Below are positions 54,781 through 63,945 of a DNA stretch of 64,000 nucleotides, in pieces. The notes under the pieces were generated by a model. That model did no database searches and was not told the DNA's origin. It saw nothing but the letters and a program-made list of their open reading frames with translations. How positions within the stretch are numbered: position 1 is the stretch's first letter; each line of letters begins with the position of its first letter. Source of the stretch: Acidimangrovimonas sediminis. GTDB lineage: Bacteria > Pseudomonadota > Alphaproteobacteria > Rhodobacterales > Rhodobacteraceae. The translations under genes and the position numbers were made by a program. The stretch lies in assembly GCF_002871005.1 (NCBI RefSeq), contig NZ_PHSN01000006.1, forward strand, positions 300,745-364,744. The letters run 5' to 3'.

Positions 54781-55965
54781 TCAGATCCCGACCTTGCCGA
54801 TCGCCTCGGCCAGGATCGGCACGGTCTTCTGGTTCAGGCCCGCGATGTTCATTCGCGAATCGCCCACCATGTAGATCCCGTGTTCCTCGCGCAGCTTCAG
54901 CACGTCTTCGGGCGAGGCGCCCAGCCGCGAGAACATGCCGCGGTGCTGCGCGATGAAGCCGAAGCGGTCCGACCCGGTCACCCGGCGCAGCTCGCTCGCC
55001 AGCTGTTCGCGCAGCGCCAGCATCGTCGTGCGCACCTCCTCGAGCTCGGCCATCCAGTCGGCGCGCAGCTCGGGATCGGTGAGGATCGTCGTCACCACCC
55101 GCGCGCCGTGATCCGGCGGGAAAGAGAAGTTCTGGCGGTTCAGGTAGGCCATCGCGCCCTGCGCCAACTCGGTGTCCTTCGCATTGGCCGAGAGGGCCAG
55201 CAGGATCCCCGTACGCTCGCGGTAGATGCCGAAGTTCTTGGAGCAGGAGGCGGCGATCAGCATTTCGGGCAGGCGCTCGGCCAGAAGCCGCGTCGCAGCG
55301 GCGTCCGCGTCCAGCCCGTCGCCGAAGCCCTGGTAGGCGAGGTCGACCATCGGCAGCGCGCCGGTCCTTTCCAGCGCGGTCGCGACTTCGGCCCATTGGG
55401 TCAGGTTCAGGTTGGCGCCGGTCGGGTTGTGGCAGCAGCCGTGCAGCAGCACGACGTCGCCGGGCTGCACCTTGGCGAGATCGGCCATCATTCCGTCGAA
55501 ATCCACCGCCCGCGTGTCATTGTCGAAATAGCGGTAGGATTGCATCGGGATGTCGAGGTGCTTGAGCATCGACAGGTGGTTGGGCCAGGTCGGATCCGAG
55601 ACCCAGACGGTCATGTCCGGCGAGGCCATGCGCGCCAGCTCGAACGCCATGTGCACGGCGCCGGTGCCGCCCGGGGTCGCCGCCGAGGCGACGCGCGCCC
55701 TGTCGTACCCTTCCCCCAGCACCAGCCCGGCCATCGCGTCGCGATAGGCCGCCTCGCCCACCAGCGCGGTGTAGCTCTTGGTGGTCTCGCTCTCCAACAG
55801 GCGCTTTTCCGCGGCCTTCACCGCGCGCATCACCGGGGTGTTGCCGTCCGGGTCCTTGTAGACGCCGACGCCGAGGTCGACCTTGGTGTCCCGCGGGTCG
55901 GCGCGGTAAAGCGCCATGAGTTCGAGGATCTTGTCCTGTGCCTGGGGTTTCAGGTTGCCGAACAT
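54781..55965 (-). CDS. Aromatic amino-acid / aspartate aminotransferase (class I)
   Basis: This 394-residue PLP enzyme starts MFGNLKPQAQDKILELMALY like TyrB/AspC. Conserved marks are VDLGVGVYKD, GGTGAVHMAFELA, WVSDPTWPNH, HGCCHNPTGANLNLTQW, and SCSKNFGIYRERTG, whose Lys binds PLP; the substrate Arg is in DSRMNIAGL. Such enzymes make Phe, Tyr or Asp from keto acids. The preceding gene on the strand is sseA (1-base gap). The convergent PheC-like gene suggests an aromatic amino-acid role, but Asp or tyrosine use cannot be told apart by sequence. Confidence 0.94.
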   Translation of the reverse strand: MFGNLKPQAQDKILELMALYRADPRDTKVDLGVGVYKDPDGNTPVMRAVKAAEKRLLESETTKSYTALVGEAAYRDAMAGLVLGEGYDRARVASAATPGGTGAVHMAFELARMASPDMTVWVSDPTWPNHLSMLKHLDIPMQSYRYFDNDTRAVDFDGMMADLAKVQPGDVVLLHGCCHNPTGANLNLTQWAEVATALERTGALPMVDLAYQGFGDGLDADAAATRLLAERLPEMLIAASCSKNFGIYRERTGILLALSANAKDTELAQGAMAYLNRQNFSFPPDHGARVVTTILTDPELRADWMAELEEVRTTMLALREQLASELRRVTGSDRFGFIAQHRGMFSRLGASPEDVLKLREEHGIYMVGDSRMNIAGLNQKTVPILAEAIGKVGI

Positions 55966-55966
55966 C

Positions 55967-56815
55967 TCATTCCCCTTTCGCGACCTTGAGGTCGTTGTAC
56001 ATGCCCCACTCGGCCCAGGAGCCGTCGTAGAGCGCGTGGTTGCGGTGGCCGAGCATCTCGAGCGCCAGGCTCAGGATCGCTGCCGAGACGCCCGACCCGC
56101 AGGTGGTGATCGCGGGCCTGGCGAGGTCGACCCCGGCGGCGTCGAAGGCGGCGCGCAGTTCCTCGGGCGATTTCATCGTGCCCTGGGGGGTGACGAGGCC
56201 GAGGGCAGGCACGCTCTTGGAGCCGGGGATATGACCCTGGCGCAGGCCGGGGCGCGGTTCCGGATCCTCGCCGCGAAACCGGCTGGCGGGACGGGCGTCG
56301 AGGATCTCCCAATCGCCCAGCTTCGAGGCGGCGGCGACCTGCGTCACGTCCTTCACCAGGTTGGCCTGACGCTGCACGGTCATGTGCCTGTCGCGCACCA
56401 TCGGGGCGATGTCCTCGATCGGGCGGCCCTCGGCGCGCCACTTCGGCAGGCCGCCGTCGAGCACCGCGACATCGGTCTTGCCCATCAGTCGGAAGGTCCA
56501 CCAGACCCGCGGGGCCGAGAACATGCCGTGGTTGTCGTAGATCACCACCTGGTGGCCGTCGCCCACGCCCATGGCGCGCAGCCGCGAGATGAATTTCTCG
56601 GGCGGGGGGGCCATGTGCGGCAGCTCGCTGCGCTGGTCCGAGATCTCGTCGATGTCGAAGAACCGCGCACCGGGTATGTGGCCGGCCTCGTATTCCGCCT
56701 TCGGATCGCGGTTCATCGAGGGCAGGTACCACGAGCCGTCGATCACCCGCAGGTCCGGATCGTTCAGATGCGCCTCGAGCCAGTCGGTCGAAACCAGTGT
56801 CCTCGGATCGTCCAT
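55967..56815 (-). CDS. sseA: 3-mercaptopyruvate sulfurtransferase
   Basis: This 282-residue protein has two rhodanese domains. The active Cys239 is in TTCGSGVSAAI, the CGSGVT/S loop typical of mercaptopyruvate sulfurtransferase rather than thiosulfate sulfurtransferase. It takes sulfur from 3-mercaptopyruvate, formed by transamination of cysteine, which fits the co-transcribed aminotransferase gene 1 base downstream. ATG 56815 gives MDDPRTLVSTDWLEAHL, the usual start. Confidence 0.94.
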   Translation of the reverse strand: MDDPRTLVSTDWLEAHLNDPDLRVIDGSWYLPSMNRDPKAEYEAGHIPGARFFDIDEISDQRSELPHMAPPPEKFISRLRAMGVGDGHQVVIYDNHGMFSAPRVWWTFRLMGKTDVAVLDGGLPKWRAEGRPIEDIAPMVRDRHMTVQRQANLVKDVTQVAAASKLGDWEILDARPASRFRGEDPEPRPGLRQGHIPGSKSVPALGLVTPQGTMKSPEELRAAFDAAGVDLARPAITTCGSGVSAAILSLALEMLGHRNHALYDGSWAEWGMYNDLKVAKGE

Positions 56816-56943
56816 GATGCGTGCAACCCTCCCTGCTAGAACGGCCCCGGCGGCTCCGGCGGTCGCGGCGGCGCCTGCGGCGTCCTTGGCATACGCAGGC
56901 TGGCGCCGACAGGCAAGGCGGCGACGCCAGTTTCCGGGGCGAT

Positions 56944-57420
56944 TCAGCCGACGTTCTGCTTCAGCAGGCGCTGCTTTTGCCGGTTCCAGTCGCGTTTCGC
57001 GTCCGTGGCGCGCTTGTCGGCCAGCTTCTTGCCCTTGGCGATGCCGATCTGCAGCTTGGCGATGCCGCGGTCGTTGAAATAGAGCTTCAGCGGCACGATC
57101 GTCATGCCCTGGCGCCGGGTCGCGTTCCAGAGCCTGGCAAGTTCCCGGCGCGACACCAGGAGCTTGCGTTTGCGGCGCTCCTCGTGGCCCCAGGTCTTGG
57201 CCTGGACATAGGCGCCGATATGGCCGTTGATCAGCCACAGCTCTCCATCCTCGACCGACGCGTAGCTTTCGGCGATGTTCGCCGATCCTTCGCGCAGGCT
57301 CTTCACTTCGGAGCCCATGAGCACGATGCCCGCCTCGAGGTCCTCCTCGATCGCGTATTCGTGCCGGGCGCGCCGGTTCTCGGCGATCAGCTTGGAATTC
57401 GGGTCTGCATTCTTGGCCAT
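56944..57420 (-). CDS. smpB: SsrA-binding protein
   Basis: This 158-residue protein binds tmRNA and brings it to stalled ribosomes. [34 protein letters not shown], and the basic C-terminal tail ([18 protein letters not shown]) are typical. The tmRNA gene is not in the window. It appears monocistronic, with a 128-base gap before sseA on the same strand. Confidence 0.97.
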   Translation of the reverse strand: MAKNADPNSKLIAENRRARHEYAIEEDLEAGIVLMGSEVKSLREGSANIAESYASVEDGELWLINGHIGAYVQAKTWGHEERRKRKLLVSRRELARLWNATRRQGMTIVPLKLYFNDRGIAKLQIGIAKGKKLADKRATDAKRDWNRQKQRLLKQNVG

Positions 57421-57526
57421 GATGGGCAGGAGATAAGGATTGCCGGGCCCGCTGTCCAGTCGCCTGCCGACGCTTCCAAGTTCCGGTGGCGCCGCCTAGA
57501 CTTGGCGCGCCAACCGGAGGCCCGCC

Positions 57527-57970
57527 ATGTTCCTGCAGATCGCGCTCGGGACGCTGTTGATGCTGGTGACGATCGTCATCGGCGGGTTGAGCCTCTGGGG
57601 CCTGGAATACGTGCTGGAACGCGCGGGCGGCTGGCTTCGGCGGGAACCGCACCGGCCGAAGATGATGCTGGTGCTCTGCGTCGCGGCGACCTGGGCGATG
57701 TGGAGCGTCACCATGGCCGTCTGGATCTGGGCTCTGACGCTGTGGGGGCTGGGGATCTTCATCCACCTCGAGACCTCGGTCTACTTCTCGCTGGTGGCGT
57801 TCACGACGCTGGGGTTCGGCGACCTGCTGCTGCCGCAGGAATGGCGCCTGCTGGCGGGGATGGCGGCGGCGAACGGGCTGCTGAATTTCGGCCTGGTCAC
57901 GGCGACGCTGATCGAGGCGCTGCGGCACGTCCGCAGCGGCCAGATCGAGGCGCGGCGGCGCAAGCCGTGA
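57527..57970 (+). CDS. Two-transmembrane potassium channel subunit (ion_trans_2)
   Basis: This 147-residue membrane protein has N-terminal helices, then a pore loop with selectivity filter TTLGFGD flanked by hydrophobic segments (SVYFSLVAF and LLAGMAAANGLLNFGL). The GFG filter marks a K+-selective pore. No RCK domain or sensor is present. The function in this cell is not known; it may tune membrane potential. It ends before repeat element D and is convergent with dapA. Confidence 0.85.
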   Translation: MFLQIALGTLLMLVTIVIGGLSLWGLEYVLERAGGWLRREPHRPKMMLVLCVAATWAMWSVTMAVWIWALTLWGLGIFIHLETSVYFSLVAFTTLGFGDLLLPQEWRLLAGMAAANGLLNFGLVTATLIEALRHVRSGQIEARRRKP

Positions 57971-58010
57971 ACCGGCGGAGCGCGCCAGGGCGCGCAAGAC
58001 CAATCTGCGA

Positions 58011-58060
58011 TGGGGGCGCTGCCCCCATCCCCCCGGGATATTTCCGCTCAGAAGAAAGGC
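58011..58060 (+). repeat. Dispersed hairpin-plus-tail element, copy D
   Basis: TGGGGGC-GCT-GCCCCCA hairpin is followed by CCGGGATATTTCCGC and TCAGAAGAAAGG. It lies 40 bases after the K+ channel gene stop, in sense orientation. Confidence 0.85.
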
Positions 58061-58148
58061 AGGCGCCTGTCTACTTCAGGGAGGGTATGAGGCGGGGTGG
58101 GGCGCGTCCGATGGCAACCGGGCGCGCGCCCTGCAAATGTGGTGGGCC

Positions 58149-59024
58149 TCAGTTCACGAGGCCGGCGTGGCGCATGGCGTCGTCGATCTGGGCCATGGTC
58201 GCCTCGGAGACGCCAAGGAGCGGCAGGCGCACCTCGTTCTCGACCATGCCGAGCTTCGACAGGCCGTATTTCGCCCCGGCGAGGCCGGGCTCGAGGAAGA
58301 TCGCCGTGTGGAGCGGCATCAGCCGGTCCTGGTAGTCGCGGGCGGTGGCGTAGTCGCCCGCTTCCATTGCCGCCTGGAATTCGGCGCAGAGGCGGGGGGC
58401 GACGTTCGCGGTGACCGAGATGCAGCCGACGCCGCCCTGGGCGTGGAAGCCGAGGGCCGAGGCGTCTTCGCCGGTCAGCTGGCAGAAGTCGCGGCCGCAG
58501 TGCTGGCGCTGCTTCGATACGCGGGCCACGTCGCCGGTCGCGTCCTTCACCCCGATGATGCGGGGCAGCTTTGCCAGCTGGCCCATCGTTGCGGGCGTCA
58601 TATCGACGACCGAGCGGCTGGGGATGTTGTAGATGATGATCGGCAGGTTGGTGGCGTCGTGGATCGCCTTGAAATGGGCGTAGAGGCCGGCCTGCGTGGG
58701 CTTGTTGTAATAGGGCGTGACCACCAGCGCCGCGTCGGCGCCGTTCGCCTCGGCGTGCTGGGTCAGGCGGATCGCCTCGGCCGTGCTGTTGGAGCCGGTA
58801 CCGGCGATCACGGGCACGCGCCCGGCGGCGGCCTTGACCACGGCGGCGACGACCTGGTCGTGTTCCTCGTGGCTGAGCGTCGGGCTTTCCCCGGTCGTGC
58901 CCACCGGCACCAATGCCGAGGACCCCTCGGCGATGTGCCATTCGACGAGCTTCTTGAGCGTGTCGAAGTCCACGGCGCCGTTCTTGAACGGCGTGACGAG
59001 GGCGGGGATGGATCCCTTGAACAT
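58149..59024 (-). CDS. dapA: 4-hydroxy-tetrahydrodipicolinate synthase
   Basis: This 291-residue aldolase-like enzyme condenses pyruvate and aspartate semialdehyde at the start of lysine and peptidoglycan diaminopimelate synthesis. The Schiff-base Lys160 is in GVKDATGD, catalytic Tyr132 in [10 protein letters not shown], and [15 protein letters not shown] is the family motif. ATG 59024 has AGGAG upstream; ATG 59084 adds non-conserved residues. It is divergent from slt, with a gap of 206 bases that holds both promoters. Confidence 0.95.
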   Translation of the reverse strand: MFKGSIPALVTPFKNGAVDFDTLKKLVEWHIAEGSSALVPVGTTGESPTLSHEEHDQVVAAVVKAAAGRVPVIAGTGSNSTAEAIRLTQHAEANGADAALVVTPYYNKPTQAGLYAHFKAIHDATNLPIIIYNIPSRSVVDMTPATMGQLAKLPRIIGVKDATGDVARVSKQRQHCGRDFCQLTGEDASALGFHAQGGVGCISVTANVAPRLCAEFQAAMEAGDYATARDYQDRLMPLHTAIFLEPGLAGAKYGLSKLGMVENEVRLPLLGVSEATMAQIDDAMRHAGLVN

Positions 59025-59230
59025 GACACGCGTCTCCTTTTCGCAGGGTGCGGGCGGCCCTTGACCCGAGTCGCGCCCGCGCAAATCCGGCGCAACCTAT
59101 CCCCGGGAGAGGAACTTGCCAAGGTCGGCTCTTGCGGTGCGGCGCGGGGGCGTTAGAATCCGCGGGCCCGCCCTCCACGCATCGCGCCGGCGCCCCCGGC
59201 TGACCCACCCGAAGTGACGGAAAAATCCCC

Positions 59231-61174
59231 GTGATCCGACGCGCCTTTCTGGGCCTCGTGGCAAGTGCCGCGCTTGTCCTGCCCACCCTCGCCAATGCCG
59301 ATCCCGAAGCCGACGCCCTGCGCGAATCGCTCGATCTCGTGCTGCGGCGCGACTGGGACGGGGCGGAGGCCGCGGCGCGGCCAGCCGGGCCGGTGGGGCG
59401 CGACGTGATCGAGTGGATGCGGCTGCGCGCGGGGCAAGGGACGCTGGAGGACTACGTCGCGTTCCTGCGCCGGCGGCCGGACTGGCCCGGCCTGCCGCTT
59501 CTGCGGGCGGCGGGAGAGAAGGTCCTTGCCGAGAGCGGCAGCCCGGACGAGGTGCGGGCCTATTTCGCCCATCACGCGCCGCAGACGGCGAAGGGGGCGA
59601 TCGCGCTGCAGAAGGTGCTTCTGGCCGCGGGCGATCGCAAGCGGGCGGAGGCGGCGGCGCGCACAGCCTGGGCCACGCTGGTCTACGGTGCCGACGACCA
59701 GGAGGCGCAGCTTGCGCTGATGGGCAGGGTGCTTGTCGCGCATCACGTCGCGCGGCTCGACATGCTGTTGTGGGAGGGCCGGCTGACCGAGGCCGGGCGG
59801 ATGCTCGACCTCGTGGCCGAGGGGCCGAAGCGGCTGGCGCAGGCGCGCATCGCGTTGCAGTCGAACGCGCCGGGGGTGGATGCGCTGGTCGACCAGGTGC
59901 CCGCGCGCGAGGCGGGCGATGCGGGGCTGGCGCACGACCGCTTCATCTGGCGCTACTACCACGATTTCAACGACTCGGCCGAGGAGCTGCTGCTGCAACG
60001 CTCCACCTCGGTGGCAAGCCTCGGGCGGCCGGAGGACTGGGCCCGGGTGCGCGCGGCGCTGGCGCGCGACGAGATGCGCTCGGGCGATGCGAAGAAGGCC
60101 TACCGGATCGCGGCGAACCACCACCTGAAGGACGGGGCGGCCTATGCCGACCTGGAATTCGTGGCAGGCTATGTCGCGCTGATGCGGCTGAAGGATCCGA
60201 AGACGGCCTATGTGCATTTCACCCGGCTGGAGCGGGCGGTTTCGACGCCGATCAGCCTGGGCCGGGCCTATTACTGGCAGGGCCGGGCGCTGGAGGCGAT
60301 GCGCCTGCCCGACAAGGCCGCCGCGGCGCTGCGCAAGGGCGCGCGCTATCAGTCGGCCTTCTACGGCCAGATGGCGGCGGAACGGCTGGGGCTGCCGCTG
60401 GACCCGTCGCTTCTGGGACACGAGCGCTATCCCGACTGGCGCCGCCAGCCGTTCCTGTCCTCCTCGCTGGTGCGGGCGGGGCTTCTGCTGGTGAAGGCGG
60501 GGGACCGGCCGCTGGCCACGCGGTTCTTCCTGCAGCTGACCGAGGGGCTGAAGACGGCCGAGCTGGGGCCGCTGTCGGACCTTGCCCTGGCGGTGAACGA
60601 GCCGCATATCGCGCTTCGTATCGCCAAGGCGGCGGCGGATCGCGGGGTGATCCTGCCCCGACCGTATTTCCCGATGTCCGACCTTGCCAAGCTGAAGCTG
60701 GCGGTGCCGCCGGCGCTGGCGCTGTCGATCGCGCGGCGCGAGAGCGAGTTCAACGTCTCGGTGATCAGCCCGGCCGGGGCGCGGGGGCTGATGCAGGTCA
60801 TGCCGGGTACGGCGAAGCTGATGTCCGAGGCAATCGGAGTCGGTTACGACAAGGGGCGGCTGACAAGCGACGGCGACTACAACGCGCGGCTGGGGGCGGC
60901 CTACCTCGCGAAGCTGGTGGACGAGTTCGGCCCGGCGCTGACGCTGGTCACCGCGGGCTACAACGCGGGGCCGAAGCGGCCCGAGGCCTGGATCCAGGTG
61001 CTGGGCGATCCGCGCACGAAGACGGTGGACCCGATCGACTGGATCGAGGAGGTGCCCTTCACCGAGACCCGCAACTACATCATGCGGGTGTCGGAGGCCT
61101 ACACGATCTACCGGGCCAGGATCGAGGGCAAGGCGGGGCGGATCCGGCTTTACGAGAGCCTGAAGGGCGAGTGA
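59231..61174 (+). CDS. slt: Soluble lytic murein transglycosylase
   Basis: This 647-residue periplasmic enzyme cleaves peptidoglycan glycan strands. A signal peptide (about 1-23) precedes a large alpha-helical U domain (about 30-490) and the C-terminal SLT domain with catalytic Glu in SIARRESEFN (about residue 505), SPAGARGLMQVMPGTAKLM and AGYNAGPKR. Length fits Slt70. No good Shine-Dalgarno is seen; the 5' side is GAAAAATCCCC. It is divergent from dapA, and repeat element E follows it. Confidence 0.93.
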   Translation: MIRRAFLGLVASAALVLPTLANADPEADALRESLDLVLRRDWDGAEAAARPAGPVGRDVIEWMRLRAGQGTLEDYVAFLRRRPDWPGLPLLRAAGEKVLAESGSPDEVRAYFAHHAPQTAKGAIALQKVLLAAGDRKRAEAAARTAWATLVYGADDQEAQLALMGRVLVAHHVARLDMLLWEGRLTEAGRMLDLVAEGPKRLAQARIALQSNAPGVDALVDQVPAREAGDAGLAHDRFIWRYYHDFNDSAEELLLQRSTSVASLGRPEDWARVRAALARDEMRSGDAKKAYRIAANHHLKDGAAYADLEFVAGYVALMRLKDPKTAYVHFTRLERAVSTPISLGRAYYWQGRALEAMRLPDKAAAALRKGARYQSAFYGQMAAERLGLPLDPSLLGHERYPDWRRQPFLSSSLVRAGLLLVKAGDRPLATRFFLQLTEGLKTAELGPLSDLALAVNEPHIALRIAKAAADRGVILPRPYFPMSDLAKLKLAVPPALALSIARRESEFNVSVISPAGARGLMQVMPGTAKLMSEAIGVGYDKGRLTSDGDYNARLGAAYLAKLVDEFGPALTLVTAGYNAGPKRPEAWIQVLGDPRTKTVDPIDWIEEVPFTETRNYIMRVSEAYTIYRARIEGKAGRIRLYESLKGE

Positions 61175-61230
61175 GGCCCGCGGTGGGCGCGCGCTGCGCC
61201 CCCGGCGATCGGTGCGTGCGGCGCGGTCGG

Positions 61231-61279
61231 CGGCGGGGGCGCTGCCCCCTGCACCCCCGGGATATTTGAGAGCAGAAAG
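61231..61279 (+). repeat. Dispersed hairpin-plus-tail element, copy E
   Basis: It is identical over 49 bases to copy B at 37082-37130. It lies 56 bases after the slt stop in sense orientation. Confidence 0.85.
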
Positions 61280-61368
61280 GGGAGTGGGGCCGTTTCCTTA
61301 TGCGGAGGAAGGTTCCGGGGGGCGCCGGGGAGGGCGTCATTGGTTCGCGGCAGGGGCGCGCCAGGGCT

Positions 61369-62778
61369 TCAGGCCGGTTCGACGTTCAGCCAGACCCCGC
61401 CTTCGGGCCGCAGGGTCAGGATCAGCACGGGTTTCGGATCGCGGCCCGGGACGCGGGTGAAGCGGAAGCGCGCGAGCAGGGTGGCGAGGATGATCACCGC
61501 CTCCTGGATCGCGAAGCTGGCGCCGATGCAGACCCGGGGGCCGTCGCCGAAGGGCAGGTAGGCGAAGCGGTCGATCGCCTTCGGATCGGCGAAGCGGTCG
61601 GGATCGAAGCGGTCGGGGTCGGGCCAGAGCGCGTGATTGCGGTGCAGCGCGTAGATCGGCAGCATCACCGTGTCGCCCGGCCGGACCTCGCGTCCGCAGA
61701 TCGTGTCGGCCTTCTGCGCCGTGCGCGACAGGAACGCCGCCGGCGGATAGAGCCGCAGCGCTTCGTCGACGATGCGCCGGATGTAGGGGAGCGACGCGAG
61801 ATCCGCCGCGGTCGCCGCGCGGTCCCCGAGCACGGCGCGCGCCTCGTCGCGGGCGCGGTCCTGCACCGCGGGATCGAAGGCGCAGAGGTAGAGCGACCAA
61901 GCCAGCGTCAGCGCCGTCGTCTCGTGCCCGGCTACGATGAAGGTGAGCAGGTTGTCGCGCAGCTCGGCTGTGGTCATTCGCCGGCCGGATTTCGCGTCGT
62001 GCCCCAAGAGCAGCAGGTCGAGGAGGTCGGGCACCCCCGTGTGGGGCGCCGTCTTGCGGGCCTCGATCGCGGCATCGGCAACGGATTTCATGTCGCCCAT
62101 GGTGCGCTGGGTGAACATCCGGTTCAGCCGCGGCACCCAGTCGGGCAGGCCCAGCATGTCGAACAGCGATACCCTGGCCGTCTCGGCGATGTAGCCATCG
62201 ATTGCGCGGTGCATCTCGTCGCGGTCAAAGCCCTCGCCGCCCGACAGCGTCACGTCCGAGATCACTTCGAACGTGGCGGTCACCATCTCGTGATGCAGGT
62301 TGGCCGCGCGGCCCGACTGGGCGGCGATCCGGTCCGAGGCGCGTTCGGCGGCGGCGGTCATCACCGGACCGAGGGCCGCGATGTTGCGGTGCGAGAAGAC
62401 CGGCGCCGCGACCCGCCGCTGCCAGTGCCAGTGGGGACCCTCGGCGACGAACAGGCTTTCGCCGATCGCCGGGCGCAGGATCGCCTTGGTGACGTCGGAC
62501 TTGGGGTAATCCTCGACCTTTTCCTTCAGGATCCGGCGGTTCGCCTCGGGGTCCATCACCATGTGCCAGCGCTTGCCGGTCCGGCCCGAGACGATCGGTT
62601 GGCGGGTGGCGATCTCGGGGATGATCTCCAAGAGGTTGCGCCGCGCATGCTTCAGCGACCCCCAGAGGCCGAGCGGCCGGGTGACGAGGGGGACGGACAC
62701 CGGAACGGTCGGCGGGGCATCCCCTGCGGCGGTGGCCGCGGCGGCCCGCGGGACGGGCCTGTCCTCGATGAGGGTCAT
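61369..62778 (-). CDS. Cytochrome P450 monooxygenase
   Basis: This 469-residue P450 has the I-helix AGHETT, the K-helix EALR (ExxR), the RTAQKADTI region and the haem-binding loop FGDGPRVCIG, whose Cys ligates haem. No membrane anchor or fused reductase is seen, so it needs separate electron carriers; a ferredoxin reductase gene is at 38392 but no ferredoxin is adjacent. Family resemblance is to bacterial P450s near CYP4/102-like fatty-acid hydroxylases, from memory only. ATG 62778 has GGAGGA upstream. The substrate is unknown. Confidence 0.93.
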   Translation of the reverse strand: MTLIEDRPVPRAAAATAAGDAPPTVPVSVPLVTRPLGLWGSLKHARRNLLEIIPEIATRQPIVSGRTGKRWHMVMDPEANRRILKEKVEDYPKSDVTKAILRPAIGESLFVAEGPHWHWQRRVAAPVFSHRNIAALGPVMTAAAERASDRIAAQSGRAANLHHEMVTATFEVISDVTLSGGEGFDRDEMHRAIDGYIAETARVSLFDMLGLPDWVPRLNRMFTQRTMGDMKSVADAAIEARKTAPHTGVPDLLDLLLLGHDAKSGRRMTTAELRDNLLTFIVAGHETTALTLAWSLYLCAFDPAVQDRARDEARAVLGDRAATAADLASLPYIRRIVDEALRLYPPAAFLSRTAQKADTICGREVRPGDTVMLPIYALHRNHALWPDPDRFDPDRFADPKAIDRFAYLPFGDGPRVCIGASFAIQEAVIILATLLARFRFTRVPGRDPKPVLILTLRPEGGVWLNVEPA

Positions 62779-62893
62779 GGGCGTTCCTCCGTGGCTTTCA
62801 CACAATATAGGCAAGGCGCCGCGCGCGGCAAAGGTGGCGGCAGTTGCGTGCCGGCGGCGGGCAGGCTAAGCGGGGAAAAAACGGGGAGAGAGA

Positions 62894-63751
62894 ATGTTGC
62901 ACGCCCTTCGCGCCCGGAAGCGCGCCACCCTGCGCGCGGTCGTGGCGGTAAGCTGTCTGTCGATGCTGGCCGCCTGCGCGGGCAAGGGCGACCTGAACAA
63001 GCCGCCGCCGCCGTTGGGGCAGTTCAAGCTGGGGCTCAACATCGTGGTTGCCGAAGGGGCGCAGAAAAGCCCCGTGTCGCGCGATGCCAAGGCGTCGGAA
63101 TGGGAAGCCGCGCTGAAGAAGGCGATGAAGGACCGCTTTGGCCGCTACGACGGTGACCGGTTCTACGATTTCGGGATCAAGGTCGACGGCTACGCGCTGG
63201 CGCCGCCCGGGATTCCAGTGGTGCTCTCGCCCAAGTCGGTCTTGGTGATCACGGCCAACATATGGGACGACCCGACGCAGACCAAGCTGAACGCCAAGGG
63301 CAAGCAGTTCGTGGTGACAGAGGGGCTGAACGGCGAGACGGTGGTCGGCTCGGGCCTTCTGCAGAACCAGCACACGCAGATGGACCGGCTGGCGTACAAC
63401 GCGGTGAAGAAGATCGAGGGCTGGCTTCTGCAGCACCCCGAGTGGTTCCCGGCCGAAGGCGCCGGCATGCCGGAAAATGCCGACGGCAGCCATGGGACCG
63501 TGCCGGCGAAGGAGCCGACCAAGGCGGAGCTGGCCAAGCGTGCGCGGGAGGCGGCCAAGGCCACGTCCGCGCCGGCGGCGGCCTCGGGCGGGACGGTGAC
63601 GACGCTTTCCCCCACCGCAGCCGGCGGGTCGGCAGGCGCGAACACCGCCGCACCGGCCGCGACCAAGGCGACCACCCGGACGCGGACGTCGAAGGGGGCG
63701 TCAGGCAAGACTGTCCTGCCGCTTCCGATGGTCGACCAGACGCTGCCCTGA
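62894..63751 (+). CDS. Lipoprotein of unknown function
   Basis: This 285-residue protein has a signal peptide with lipobox LAAC (MLAACAGKGDL). The central region has RFGRYDGDRFYDFGIKVDGY, LSPKSVLVITANIWDD and HTQMDRLAYNAVKKIEGWLL, which look conserved. The C-terminal 90 residues are Ala/Thr/Ser-rich and low complexity. I recognise no named family; the occurrence of similar proteins in Rhodobacteraceae is from memory. It is divergent from the P450 gene. Confidence 0.7.
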   Translation: MLHALRARKRATLRAVVAVSCLSMLAACAGKGDLNKPPPPLGQFKLGLNIVVAEGAQKSPVSRDAKASEWEAALKKAMKDRFGRYDGDRFYDFGIKVDGYALAPPGIPVVLSPKSVLVITANIWDDPTQTKLNAKGKQFVVTEGLNGETVVGSGLLQNQHTQMDRLAYNAVKKIEGWLLQHPEWFPAEGAGMPENADGSHGTVPAKEPTKAELAKRAREAAKATSAPAAASGGTVTTLSPTAAGGSAGANTAAPAATKATTRTRTSKGASGKTVLPLPMVDQTLP

Positions 63752-63945
63752 CACCGGGCGGCGGTCAGGGGGATCGCAACCGCTCGGGGTATCGGCGGGG
63801 CAAGCCCGGCAGAGGCCTGCCGCGGCGGGCACAGGCCTCTGCAAATGGCCAAGTGGTGCTTGATTTTCCCCGCTCCGGCAGCTAAGTGGCGCCCGATACT
63901 GACCCGGGTCCGCTGCGACCCCCGAACTCACGAGGCGCTCGGCCA

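Noticed and set aside
55967..58003. 678-codon minus-strand frame that would fuse smpB-region sequence to sseA
   Set aside because: Its first half overlaps smpB and the K+ channel in other frames and has low-complexity composition; only the part from 56815 down is sseA.
63752..63945. Possible tRNA gene upstream of tuf
   Set aside because: I found no TPsiC-like GGTTCGAAT motif or cloverleaf arms in this stretch.
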